Assembly: GCF_024519455.1 (NCBI RefSeq)
Contig: NZ_JALJRY010000011.1
Span: 186,001 to 250,000 of the forward strand
DNA from: Streptomyces sp. STR69
GTDB taxonomy: Bacteria > Actinomycetota > Actinomycetes > Streptomycetales > Streptomycetaceae
Direction of reading: 5' to 3'
DNA length: 64,000 bases
The position numbers and the translations under genes were made by a program. A model generated the notes under the pieces. The model was not told the DNA's origin. It made no database searches and was given only the letters and a program-made list of their open reading frames with translations. Within the stretch, counting starts at the first letter, position 1, and the number at the start of each line of letters is the position of its first letter. Of this stretch, positions 50,358 to 59,485 are shown piece by piece.

Positions 50358-52629
50358 GTATTCGGACCAGTTCTCGCTGGCGAGCGTGGCCCAGCGTTCG
50401 GCTGTCTTGGGGTGGATACCGAGCAGGTCGGCGATGACCATGGGCGGCAGGTCGGCCAGGGCGTCCATCATGGCGGTATTCCGGGCTGCGCGGGCGGGCA
50501 GACCGTGGTGTCTCAGTGTGTCGGCGAGGCCGAGGGGGTTACGCGGACAGCCAGGGCTTTGGCCGGGCAAGAGGTACCTGCGTCTGGCCGTGGTGCTGTG
50601 CCGGGGCGTGCTGTGTCGGAGCTGATCGTCGATAAGACGAGCGAGCTTCGGCGGAAGGACGAAGGAGGTGCTGGTTGACCGCCAGGTAGGTGTGCTCCAG
50701 GTCCCGGCTGATGTGGTCCTCGGTGAGCTCGACGATGCGGGTCAGGGAAAGTGCATAGAGACGGACTAGAGCAGCCGCGACGCGGACGTCCAAGGGCAAT
50801 GCGGTGTCGTTGAAACAGCGCAATAGCTCGTTTCGGGCATCGTCCTCGGCTTGGAAGTAGCCGGGGAGTTGCGAGGCTCGGTGCTCGATGCTCAGACCGG
50901 GCGGGCAGAGGCGTCGTGCGGTGCTCCAGCGGAGGAAGGGGATGGAACGGGAGCGCAGCGTTGGCCTGCCGGTCGCCCAAGTGTCCAGATGCGCCTGCTG
51001 GAGTCGGCGGAGGTTCAGGTGCTGGGAGTCGAGCCAGTTCACGAAGTCAATGGCGGCAAGCACGTTGCTGCAGTCGCCTTTGTGCGCGGCGTAGGTGTAA
51101 CGGCCTCGGGCTGAGCGCCGGCGGGCGTCGCGGATGATGTGCCACTCGGCGAACGGACGAATGAGATTGGCTTGCCGCGCAGGGAGTTCGGCCACGGTCC
51201 GTGCGACCCAGTTGGTGAGCAAAGCGAGATTCTCATCGCGTGGCGGCAGGATGCCAGCGGTGACGAGCAACCCGCGCACGTAGGCGGTGGCAGCCCGTTG
51301 GGGAAGCGTGTCGAGGGATTCATGGTTCAGCGCTCCAGGATCGAGGGCCAGGCGCCCCAAGAGACTGGCGGCGGGGCTTCGGCGCAGCCACTGCAGGACG
51401 CGGCAGGGGTTTTCCGCGCCGGTCAGAACGACGGCGAGGGGTTGGAGTAGCTGCGCCACGCTTGTGCCGTCGGCGGAGAGCAGGTCGGTCACCCGGGCGG
51501 TCAGGGTGCAGCGGGGACAGTGGTGGCCGGAGTAGAGGTCCGCCGGTTCACCGCAGGCCGAACACCGCTCGACCGGTTCGTCGGGGAAGGTGCATGTCTT
51601 GCACAGGAGGGTTCCCTCGGCCGTCTGACCGATCAGGATGCGATGTCGACTGCACGAGGCGCACGGCGCAGGGGTCGACAGAGCTGCTCGGTAGCAGGAG
51701 TTGCACACCGGCCCTCGCGGCCAGAAGACCTTGATCTTCGCGATTTGGCCGCACAGGGCACAGGCGCACTCTTCGCGAGGGCGGCACGTGTCGCAGTGGA
51801 ACGGGCCCCGGCCACCGTTGATGTGGTGGCCTGGGCGGACCTCTTCACAGATGGCGCAGGTCTTCTCGTGTCGCTTGTAGCACCGGTCGCAGGTGTCCGG
51901 CTTGGTGCCGTCGGCCCGGGCGACGATGGCAACGGTCTGGCCGCAGACACCGCACGGGCGGGCAGGGCTGGAGTAGCAGCTGCCGCAGACCGGCCCGTCG
52001 GAGGTCAGCGCGTTGACCCGGCGTAGTCGTCCGCAACGGCAGCAGGTCTGAGTGTTCTTGGGAGCACAGGTCTGACAGAGGCTGGTGCCGTCGGGCAGGC
52101 GCCGGTACGAGATCATCATCCGGTGGCAGTCGGCGCATTCTTCTTTGGCATCCGGCTCCTTGTTCCTGCACGGATTGCAGATGCCGCCCTCCGGTCGGCG
52201 GGCGTAGATGCTGGCCACTTTGCCGCAGCGGGCGCACGGCTTCTTGGAACGTCGGCCGGCGCAGCGTGAACACAGTCGCCCCTCCGGTCCGTTGTTGGTG
52301 GGAAGAGGTTCGGTCCGTCCGCAGTCGCCACAGGCCACCAGGGTGACCTTGTTACCGTGCCCGGCGGCGGTGAGTGCTGCCACCAAACGCACCACGCAGG
52401 TCGGGCAGTCGCTACTGGGCATGCGCAAGGCGTCGAGCCTGCCGGACAGATAGTGCACCAGGCGGAAGGCGTTCGCACCACGCCATGCCCGAGCCTCCTC
52501 CGCCACGGCCTGAGCCTGTTCGGGGGCAAGGGAATCGCCCACCGCTAGCTGCAGCAGGGCGACGATCTGCTCCTGGGCGGCAGCGAGCTCGGCGCGTAAG
52601 CGGATCTGGTCCGGTGTCAGCGGCCTCAC
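50340..52629 (-). pseudogene. Poly-zinc-ribbon recombinase-like protein, 3' frameshift
   Basis: GTG 52629 overlaps the HTH gene stop (GTGA). Frame 1 runs to TAA 50539 (about 696 aa). N-terminal helical region, then nine CxxC...CxxC units from about residue 85 to 340 (CGDCGRTEP, CARCGKVAS, CADCHRMM, CCRCGRLR, CGVCGQTV, CAICEEVR, CALCGQIA, CASCSRHR, CSACGEPA). A core-binding-like domain (AAIDFVNWLDSQHLNLRRLQ) and catalytic-like part (LVRLYALSLTRIVELTEDHI) follow. The expected tail continues in frame 2 to 50340: HGLPARAARNTAMMDALADL, LLGIHPKTAERWATLASENW. Catalytic Arg and Tyr are not evident. Confidence 0.75.
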
Positions 52630-52952
52630 GGCTGACCCGGGCGCCGGATCGTGGTCCGCCGCTCCTTCAGCGGCAGTGGCTCGGCCTGTCCATCCGCGGT
52701 CTTCTTGACCTGGGCGTTGACCACCTTCGGCTTGATGAGATCGTTCGGCGTGCACTCGAAGATGTCGCACAGTGCGACCAGGGTGTCCATGCTCATCCGC
52801 TGGGGCGGCTGTGTCACCAAGCGGTAGACCTGCTCACGCGACAGGGTCACGCCACGTTCTGCCAGGAGCGGCACCAGGTCCGATGTCTGGAACATCTGGT
52901 GCTCGGCCATCGTGGCCCGCAGACACCACTCATAGCCCATCTTCTTGATCAT
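52626..52952 (-). CDS. Small Cro/CI-type HTH protein of the recombination module
   Basis: 108 aa, ATG 52952 overlapping the recombinase stop as ATGA. FQTSDLVPLLAERGVTLSRE, QVYRLVTQPPQRMSMDTLVA, LCDIFECTPNDLIKPKVVNA is an XRE domain of the HTH_26 kind. A basic C-terminal tail follows. Lies between two recombinase-like genes; possibly a directionality factor or regulator. Confidence 0.85.
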   Translation of the reverse strand: MIKKMGYEWCLRATMAEHQMFQTSDLVPLLAERGVTLSREQVYRLVTQPPQRMSMDTLVALCDIFECTPNDLIKPKVVNAQVKKTADGQAEPLPLKERRTTIRRPGQP

Positions 52953-54061
52953 TTAAGGTCCCAGTCGTCACCCAGCCGGCGCTTCAGCGAAGCTTCCAGG
53001 AGCTGGTTCCGGTACTCGTCAGAAACGCCCATGTAGATGGCCGTCGTAGAAGCGTGGGTATGGCCCACCTGCTCTTGAACGAAGCGGGCAGGGTAGCCGA
53101 ACTCGGTCAGATGCGTGATGTAGCTGTGGCGCAGACAGTGCAGGTCGAGGTCCTCGTCGAGGCCGGCGTCCTGGCGTGCCGTCACGAACGCCTCGTTGAT
53201 CGAGCGCGGAGACATGCGGCCGACCCGCTCGGTCACCCACAAGGCCGGGTGCCGGTCCGGCGAGAGCCGCGGGCGAACCTCGTGCACCCACTCGTCGAGG
53301 ACGTCGACTACCCAGTCCATCTCCGGGACCAGAAGCACGGTCCGTCGCCTCGGCGGTGCGCCCTTGGAGGACTTCCCGTACCGGACGGCCATGCTGCCGG
53401 CCTGCCCGAACTGCGGCGCCTTCCTATGACGTCGCAGATCCACCAGGTCCACCTTCGAGGACTCGGTCCGCCGGGTGCCGTACGCGTAGATCGTCTTGAG
53501 TGCGGCAGCATCACGCAGTGCGGTGAGCGTGCCCTTGCGGCCCTGCCCGTGAATGCGTCGAGGTCGGGCATCGGCAGCGTCGAACAGCGCCTGGACCTCG
53601 TCGTAGGTCAGAGGCCGACGCCGGGGATCGCCCTCGTACTCCACCGAGTGCAGGACAGAGTTGCCTTCGTGGAAGATCACCTACGGTGACAGGCCGAACC
53701 GTTCCTGGCAGGTCTCCACCCACCCGTACCGACGGTCCAGCAAATACTCCACGAACAGCTCGATGACCACCTCGTAAGACCGAGCCGTAGACAACTGGAT
53801 CGGCTTGGCCCCGCTGCGAAGGTGGACAATGAACGCCTCGCCATCGGCGGGCGCCCACTGCCACGGGTACAACCCCGTGAACTCCTCGAACCGTTGAAGC
53901 AGACGTAGCCGGGGCTGGATCGTCGAAGCCTGGAGAAACCGCGCGGACTGCTGCCGGGCCCATCCCTCCTTCATTGCAGAGGAAACCGCTGGCTCCGGGT
54001 CCAGAAGGACAACGTTCGGGGCCAGGGAAAGACGCACCGAACCGGGTGCCTCAGCGACCAT
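52949..54061 (-). pseudogene. Tyrosine recombinase with in-frame amber codon
   Basis: One frame of 370 codons from GTG/ATG 54061 to 52949, broken only by TAG at 53681-53683. N-terminal core-binding domain: ASTIQPRLRLLQRFEEFTGL, LSTARSYEVVIELFVEYLLD. Catalytic domain: IYAYGTRRTESSKVDLVD (Arg), LHCLRHSYITHLTEFG (HxxR form), FVQEQVGHTHASTTAIYMGV (His, Tyr). GTG directly after the amber codon could start the C-terminal part alone, but that would lack DNA-core binding. Read-through or decay are both possible. Confidence 0.82.
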
Positions 54062-54234
54062 GCCCGCCGTTGTATCAAACGCATCATTGTTGCGTCCAGA
54101 TCCAGCGGTGCTGGTCAGCTACCGAAGGATGCTCAGGACGCTCCCGAGAGAGCATCTCTGATCAGTGGGAACGTCCGAGGCAGGGCTTTACGAACTGTTG
54201 CAGCCAATGCAATTCATCCTGTTTAAGATCTTGT

Positions 54235-54385
54235 GCCTGCGCAGGCGACGGCGATTGTAGAAGGTCTCGATAGAGTTGAGGGCCTCTGCGCGGGCGGTGG
54301 CCCGGTCAGGCCAGGTTCATGTTCCGCTCTCCTCCTTGGTCAGGGCCCAGAAACTCTCTGCGGCGTTGCCAAAACATGATCAAGT
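54235..54385 (-). pseudogene. IS3-family transposase C-terminal remnant
   Basis: Complement reads CFGNAAESFWALTKEESGT, then ATARAEALNSIETFYNRRRL: the Glu region and typical YNRRRLH end of IS3 OrfB, with a stop between. Confidence 0.6.
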
Positions 54386-54449
54386 GCGCACACACCTCTG
54401 TCGCGAACCCAACTCCCTTATGCAGTAACGGAATTGGTCCGATGTGTAC

Positions 54450-54610
54450 TCGGGTCCTGGGCGTTCACCCAGCGCGCGAGGGCCTCCGGCCTGTTGCCCT
54501 CGGCGGGCTCCATCGTGGACTACGTGGACAAAGCGATGGTGAAATCCTTCCGGGCCCGGGTCCGGGTCGAACCACTCAATCGCACACGGTGACGGACGCG
54601 GCTGGAGCTG
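54450..54610 (+). pseudogene. Second IS3-family remnant, opposite strand
   Basis: SWAFTQRARASGLLPSAGSI, VDYVDKAMVKSFRARVRVEP resembles the DDE Glu region of another IS3 subgroup, heavily mutated (DNAMIESFWAR expected). From 54611 to 54840 I see nothing. Confidence 0.55.
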
Positions 54611-54840
54611 CGGCTCCTGAACCGCCGCCACGGAGCTGGCGGGCCTTCCGTCAGGAGGCTGCCGACGAAAACCGCACACAGGTCCCGAGTTCGCGCTCAT
54701 GCGCTCCTGCCCTCTCCAGCACGGCGGAACGAGACATGGGCGAACTCGGCGCCCTCCGGGAACTGTTCACCACCGGCTGCCAACTCCCACCCGTAGTCAT
54801 CCCGCCGGCAGTGGCCCGGAACAGCGCTGCACAGACGCCC

Positions 54841-55410
54841 TCAGCGATCCAACGCCGAATCGCTGCGCTTGAGCAGTTCGCGCAGTACGGCAACGCTCGC
54901 TTCGGTGCTCTCCCTGTCGCCGTCCACCAGGTGCCGGAGGAACAGACCGTCCAACGCGGCGACCACGAGACGTACCAACGCGCCGTCCTCGTCCGAGACT
55001 TTCAGCCGGGAAAGCTGCTCGCCCGTCGAACGCTGAACGTCCTCGTACATCTTGTGGATCGGCTCTACCAACTCGGGGCGGCGGAGCGACTCAAGCACCA
55101 ACTCGTATTGGAATACGAGGAGCTCACGCTCTCTGGAGATGAACTCGGAGAGAGGTGAGGCGAACTGGTCGAGCGTCTGGTCTTCGGCGAAGACGCCGCG
55201 CTCGGCCTCGGCGATCGTCGATTGGAGAGCCTCAAGGATGAATGCGTCACGTGAACCGAAGTAGTGGGTCACCAATGCGTGCGTGACCCCTGCTTCCTCG
55301 GCGACAGACCGGTAGGTGAGTCCGCGCAAACCCTTCTTCGCCACGACCGAGATCGCAGCGTCGAGCAGCGCTTGTCGGCCCGGGCTCGGGGTCGCGTTGT
55401 TGCCGCTCAT
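54841..55410 (-). CDS. TetR-family regulator of the hydantoinase operon
   Basis: 189 aa, ATG 55410. RQALLDAAISVVAKKGLRGL, YRSVAEEAGVTHALVTHYFG HTH; C-terminal domain with LEALQSTIAEAERGVFAEDQ and AALDGLFLRHLVDGDRESTE. Lies four bases after the hydantoinase B stop on the same strand, so co-transcribed and probably a feedback regulator of the catabolic operon. Confidence 0.85.
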   Translation of the reverse strand: MSGNNATPSPGRQALLDAAISVVAKKGLRGLTYRSVAEEAGVTHALVTHYFGSRDAFILEALQSTIAEAERGVFAEDQTLDQFASPLSEFISRERELLVFQYELVLESLRRPELVEPIHKMYEDVQRSTGEQLSRLKVSDEDGALVRLVVAALDGLFLRHLVDGDRESTEASVAVLRELLKRSDSALDR

Positions 55411-55414
55411 GCCG

Positions 55415-57292
55415 TCAGCTGTCACGGACGTCACTGTAGTGGCCAGCGCGTATCGTCGGGAAATGATCACGCGGTGTGCGATCCGATCCGCCGTGACCCG
55501 CGGGTGAACCCTGTTCGCGGGCGCTCCCGCCCCGCGCCGGCTGACGGTCCCCCGAGCCGGCCAGAGTCTTCCGCCGTTCGACAGTGGCGTCCTCGTCCAC
55601 CGTCCAGGTCGACGAGTCGAAGACAACGCCGTAGATTCCGTCGGCTGCCTCGGCTGAGACATATCCGTTTCGGACATCCGAGACGACGGACAGCGGGCTA
55701 CGGTCAAGTGGACTGCCGTAGCCGCCGCCACCTGCCGCAGACACGATCATCCGGTCTCCGGACGACACGTCCACGGGCGCCTTCTTACCCAACCGAAGCT
55801 CGCGCTCGGTCTCCGGGAACAGAGTGATCGAGTTGTTGTACGGAGCATCGGCACCCCCGTTGAGACCAGGTACCGGCGAGTCAGGATTGGTCTTCTCGGC
55901 GACGACGTTGGCGAACCCGTCGCCCAGGAACTCCTGCTCGGTGACAACGCCAAGACCTCCGCGGAACGTGCCCGCGCCGCCTGAGTCAGTGACGAACTCC
56001 ATCCGCCTGCGCAGGATGGGAATGCGGGTCTCGATCATCTCGGCCGGGATGATCTCGCAGCCGGCGATGATGTTGTGGATCACGCCGTTCATGCCGTCGT
56101 GTCCTTCGAAGCCACCCGTGCCGATGCCGCCGGTGTCACCGAATATGTGCGTGCGGTTCGTCTCCGGGTTCGTCATCCACACGTCGCACTGGACGAGGTC
56201 CCCACCACAACCGGCGGGAATCCTGCCCGGCAGAGCTTGCGCCAGCGCCAGGACGAGCATGTCTCCCATCCGGACCGAGGACCACGCGCCGATGAAGCAC
56301 GGCGCAGGGCTCTCGGGATTGAACAGCGATCCCAGCGGCGCGACCACCGTCATCGGACGGTGCTCACCCGATGTCGGCGACGCGTCGGGGCAGAGCACCC
56401 GCTTGAGTGCGAGGCGGACCGTCGCGAGCGTGTAGCCCCAGGGGCAGTTGATCGGACCCTTCTGGACGCCGGCGGACCTGCTGAGGTCGACGGTGATCTC
56501 GCTCCCGGCGATGGTGACGTCCACCCCGATCTTGACCGGATCGCTCTCGACACCGTTGTTGTCGAGGTAGTCGGTGATCGAGTAGGTCCCGTCGGGTATC
56601 GCCTCGATCGCCTTGCGGGCGATCAGTTCGCTGTCGTCGAGCGACTTCGCGATCGCGGCGCGATAGGCGTCGAGGCCGTAGCGCTCGACGAGGCCGAGGA
56701 TGCGCTTCGTGCCCGCGTTGACCGCGGACACCGCCGCGAGGACGTTGCCGACGGTCTCGGACGGCAGCCGCGAGTTCGCCCGGAGGATGCGCAGAATGGT
56801 GTTGTCGATCTCGCCGTCGTGCACGATCTTCACTCCGGGGAAGATGGTCCCCTCCTGGAAGAGTTCCGTCGTGTCGACCGGATACATGCCCTTCCCGCCG
56901 ACGTCGCCCATGTGCGCTCGAAGCGCGCAGTAGCCGATGACCTTGCCATCGACGAAAATCGGTTCGGCCACGACGGCGTCCGGCGGCTGACCGGCCGTGA
57001 GGTACGGATGGTTGTTGAGGATGACCTCACCGGGCTTGAGCGCCTCCACACCGCCCATCTCGGCCACCGTCGCCTCAAGGCAGGTGTCCAGCGATCCGAG
57101 GAAGATCGGGATGCCCGGTGCGTCTGCGAGCAGGTTGAACTCGTCGTCCAGGATCGAGATCCCGTAGTCGTTGAACTCGTACAGGATCGCGAGCGTTGCC
57201 GCGCGCTTGAACATCGAACGCATCTCTTCGGCGGCGGCGAGCACGCCCCGGCGGATCACGGTGAGAGTGATCGGGTCCATCTGGTCGGTCAT
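55415..57292 (-). CDS. Hydantoinase B / oxoprolinase subunit
   Basis: 625 aa, ATG 57292 one base after the A-subunit stop. HyuB family: DPITLTVIRRGVLAAAEEMR, FNDYGISILDDEFNLLADAP, HPYLTAGQPPDAVVAEPIFV, HMGDVGGKGMYPVDTTELFQ, GGAGTFRGGLGVVTEQEFLG, VSAAGGGGYGSPLDRSPLSV. With HyuA it hydrolyses the ring of N-substituted hydantoins or 5-oxoproline using ATP; acetone carboxylases are related. The last 45 residues (after VERRKTLAG) are Gly/Arg-rich and atypical. Confidence 0.9.
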   Translation of the reverse strand: MTDQMDPITLTVIRRGVLAAAEEMRSMFKRAATLAILYEFNDYGISILDDEFNLLADAPGIPIFLGSLDTCLEATVAEMGGVEALKPGEVILNNHPYLTAGQPPDAVVAEPIFVDGKVIGYCALRAHMGDVGGKGMYPVDTTELFQEGTIFPGVKIVHDGEIDNTILRILRANSRLPSETVGNVLAAVSAVNAGTKRILGLVERYGLDAYRAAIAKSLDDSELIARKAIEAIPDGTYSITDYLDNNGVESDPVKIGVDVTIAGSEITVDLSRSAGVQKGPINCPWGYTLATVRLALKRVLCPDASPTSGEHRPMTVVAPLGSLFNPESPAPCFIGAWSSVRMGDMLVLALAQALPGRIPAGCGGDLVQCDVWMTNPETNRTHIFGDTGGIGTGGFEGHDGMNGVIHNIIAGCEIIPAEMIETRIPILRRRMEFVTDSGGAGTFRGGLGVVTEQEFLGDGFANVVAEKTNPDSPVPGLNGGADAPYNNSITLFPETERELRLGKKAPVDVSSGDRMIVSAAGGGGYGSPLDRSPLSVVSDVRNGYVSAEAADGIYGVVFDSSTWTVDEDATVERRKTLAGSGDRQPARGGSAREQGSPAGHGGSDRTPRDHFPTIRAGHYSDVRDS

Positions 57293-57293
57293 G

Positions 57294-59402
57294 TCAGTTC
57301 CCGGAGGTCGTGGCGTCGGTGATGACGAGGTTGGCGAAGCTGTCGACAGTCACCTGACGACCAGGCGAGACGAGCGTCGTCGTCGAGTCCTCCTCGATGA
57401 GAGCCGGCCCCACGAGGACGTTCCCGGGCCGGAGGACCCGGCGATCGAAGACGGAGAACTCCACGGCCCCGCCGCTCTCTCGGTGCACCCCGCTGCGGGT
57501 GCCCAGGAAGGCGTGCGTGGAGTCCGTCCCTTCGGGCTCGAACTCGTCGATCGACGCCTTGTCGAGCAGACCGAGGCCGCGGACCCGACACGCGACCAGC
57601 TCGACCGGTTCGGTCAGCCGGTACCCGTAGTGCGCCTCGTGCGCCTCGTGGAACGCCGATTCGAGCCATCCGATGCCCAGTTGGTCGACATCGCCGTCGA
57701 TCGCGATCGTCAGAGCGTGCTCCTGGAGGTCGTACCGGAGATCCGCACTTGCGAAGAACCGCTGGCGGGACGGTTCGATCTCGTCCTCGTCGAGCTTGGT
57801 GTGCGCGTCCGTCGCGAGCTGCCCGATGGTCTTCTTGAGGAGTTCGAGCCCACCGGTGTCGAGCGGGTGGATGACGGTCTGGGAGTACGTGTGCGTGACG
57901 TCGAGCGTCAGGGCGCCACCGGCGGAGAACATGCCCGGTGACTGCGGTACGACGACACGCTTCACCCCGACACGCGATGCGAGCGCGTCTGCGGCCAAGG
58001 GACCACCGCCGCCATAGGCGACCATCGTCAGCTCTCGCGGGTCGATCCCCTTTTCGATGGTGATCTCGTCGAGCTTGTGCGCCATCTTCACCTCGGCGAT
58101 CGCGACGATGCCGCTGGCCGCCTCTTCGATGCCGAGGCCGAGCGGCTCGGCGATCTTGACGCGAATCGCCTCTCTGGCAGCCGCCTCGTCCAACGGCATC
58201 CGTCCACCGAGGAACGACGCCGCGTCGAGCAGCCCCGAGACCAGGGCCGCGTCCGTGAAGGTCGGCTCGGTGCCTCCGCGGCCGTAACAGACCGGCCCGG
58301 GTTCCGCGTTGGCGCTCCGGGGTCCGACGTTCAGTGTGCCGGCGGCGTCGATGAACGCGATGCTGCCGCCGCCGGCGCCGATGGTCGCGATCTCGATCGA
58401 CGGCATCAACAGGCGAGGCAGGCCGGTGATGTCCGTCATCGCCTGCAGAACCGGTTTGCCGTCCCTGATGAGTGCGGCGTCGAAGCTGGTGCCGCCGACA
58501 TCGATCGTGAGCACGTCCCCGCTGCCGATCCTGTTTCCGAGATCGGCGGCTCCGGCGATACCGCTCGCCGGGCCGGAGACGAGTGTCTGGACGCAGCTGT
58601 TGCGCGCCTCCGCGACGCTCATCAGCCCTCCGTCGGACCGCGTGATGAAGAGTTCCCCGGTGAAACCGCGCTGGACCAGGTTGTCGCGGAGGTCTTCGAA
58701 GTACTTGCCGAGCTTCGGCTTGGTCGTCGCCTCGACGACCGTGGTCACCGTGCGCTCGAACTCCCGGTATTCGCAAGCCACTTCGTGCGACAACGAGTAA
58801 CCCAGGCCCGGGAACTCCGACTCGATGATCGCTCCGACCCTTTTCTCGTTGTGCGCGTGTGCGTAGGAATGCAGCAGGCTCACGGCGACGAGTTCGGCGC
58901 CTTCCGCGAGCAGTTCACGAACAGCGGCAATCACGTCGGCGTCGGTGAAGTCGGTGACAACCGTCCCGTGCGCGGTCACTCGCTCCGGGATCTCACGGCG
59001 CAGGTAACGGGGCACGAGCGGCGCCGCCTGTACAGAGTGGAGCGAGTACATCGGCCACGACATGCGTCCGATCTCCAGGACGTCGCGCGAGCCCTCACTG
59101 GTGATCAGCCCCACGGTCGCACCGGAACGCTCAAGGGCGGTGTTCAGGCCCAGCGTCGTACCGTGGAAGAGGCGGGTCACCTGGCTCAACTCCACACCGG
59201 TCCGGGCGAGCGCGTCGAGCAGGCCCTCCACAGGCGCCCGCGGCGTCGTCGTCGCCTTGGCGACGGAGAGTTCACCGGTGGCGGGATTCATCACCACCGC
59301 GTCCGTGAAGGTTCCCCCGATGTCGATGCCGGCGACGATCCCCACCTGTTCGGTACTGAAATCCTCGCCCTCGGACGAGCGTTCATCGGTTTCGGATGCC
59401 AC
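57294..59402 (-). CDS. Hydantoinase A / oxoprolinase ATPase subunit
   Basis: 702 aa from GTG 59402 (GAGG nine bases ahead); ATG 59426 is an alternative. Actin-like ATPase: GIDIGGTFTDAVVMNPATGE, LFHGTTLGLNTALERSGATV, LTIDVGGTSFDAALIRDGKP, EIATIGAGGGSIAFIDAAGT, VAYGGGGPLAADALASRVGV. It phosphorylates the substrate amide for ring opening. Downstream of a dedicated ABC importer. Confidence 0.92.
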   Translation of the reverse strand: MASETDERSSEGEDFSTEQVGIVAGIDIGGTFTDAVVMNPATGELSVAKATTTPRAPVEGLLDALARTGVELSQVTRLFHGTTLGLNTALERSGATVGLITSEGSRDVLEIGRMSWPMYSLHSVQAAPLVPRYLRREIPERVTAHGTVVTDFTDADVIAAVRELLAEGAELVAVSLLHSYAHAHNEKRVGAIIESEFPGLGYSLSHEVACEYREFERTVTTVVEATTKPKLGKYFEDLRDNLVQRGFTGELFITRSDGGLMSVAEARNSCVQTLVSGPASGIAGAADLGNRIGSGDVLTIDVGGTSFDAALIRDGKPVLQAMTDITGLPRLLMPSIEIATIGAGGGSIAFIDAAGTLNVGPRSANAEPGPVCYGRGGTEPTFTDAALVSGLLDAASFLGGRMPLDEAAAREAIRVKIAEPLGLGIEEAASGIVAIAEVKMAHKLDEITIEKGIDPRELTMVAYGGGGPLAADALASRVGVKRVVVPQSPGMFSAGGALTLDVTHTYSQTVIHPLDTGGLELLKKTIGQLATDAHTKLDEDEIEPSRQRFFASADLRYDLQEHALTIAIDGDVDQLGIGWLESAFHEAHEAHYGYRLTEPVELVACRVRGLGLLDKASIDEFEPEGTDSTHAFLGTRSGVHRESGGAVEFSVFDRRVLRPGNVLVGPALIEEDSTTTLVSPGRQVTVDSFANLVITDATTSGN

Positions 59403-59485
59403 GATGTTTCGCCTCGTACTTTCCATTTGGATAGCCGGTTGCGGATGACTGAACCTCAGGGCGAGCGCCCTTGTCAAATGTAAAG

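Noticed and set aside
54611..54840. Possible small gene starting ATG near 54735
   Set aside because: The plus frame runs on into the antisense of the TetR gene and has no ribosome site or family match.
56075..59483. Plus-strand frames of over 400 codons opposite hyuA/hyuB
   Set aside because: Antisense shadows of highly conserved enzymes.
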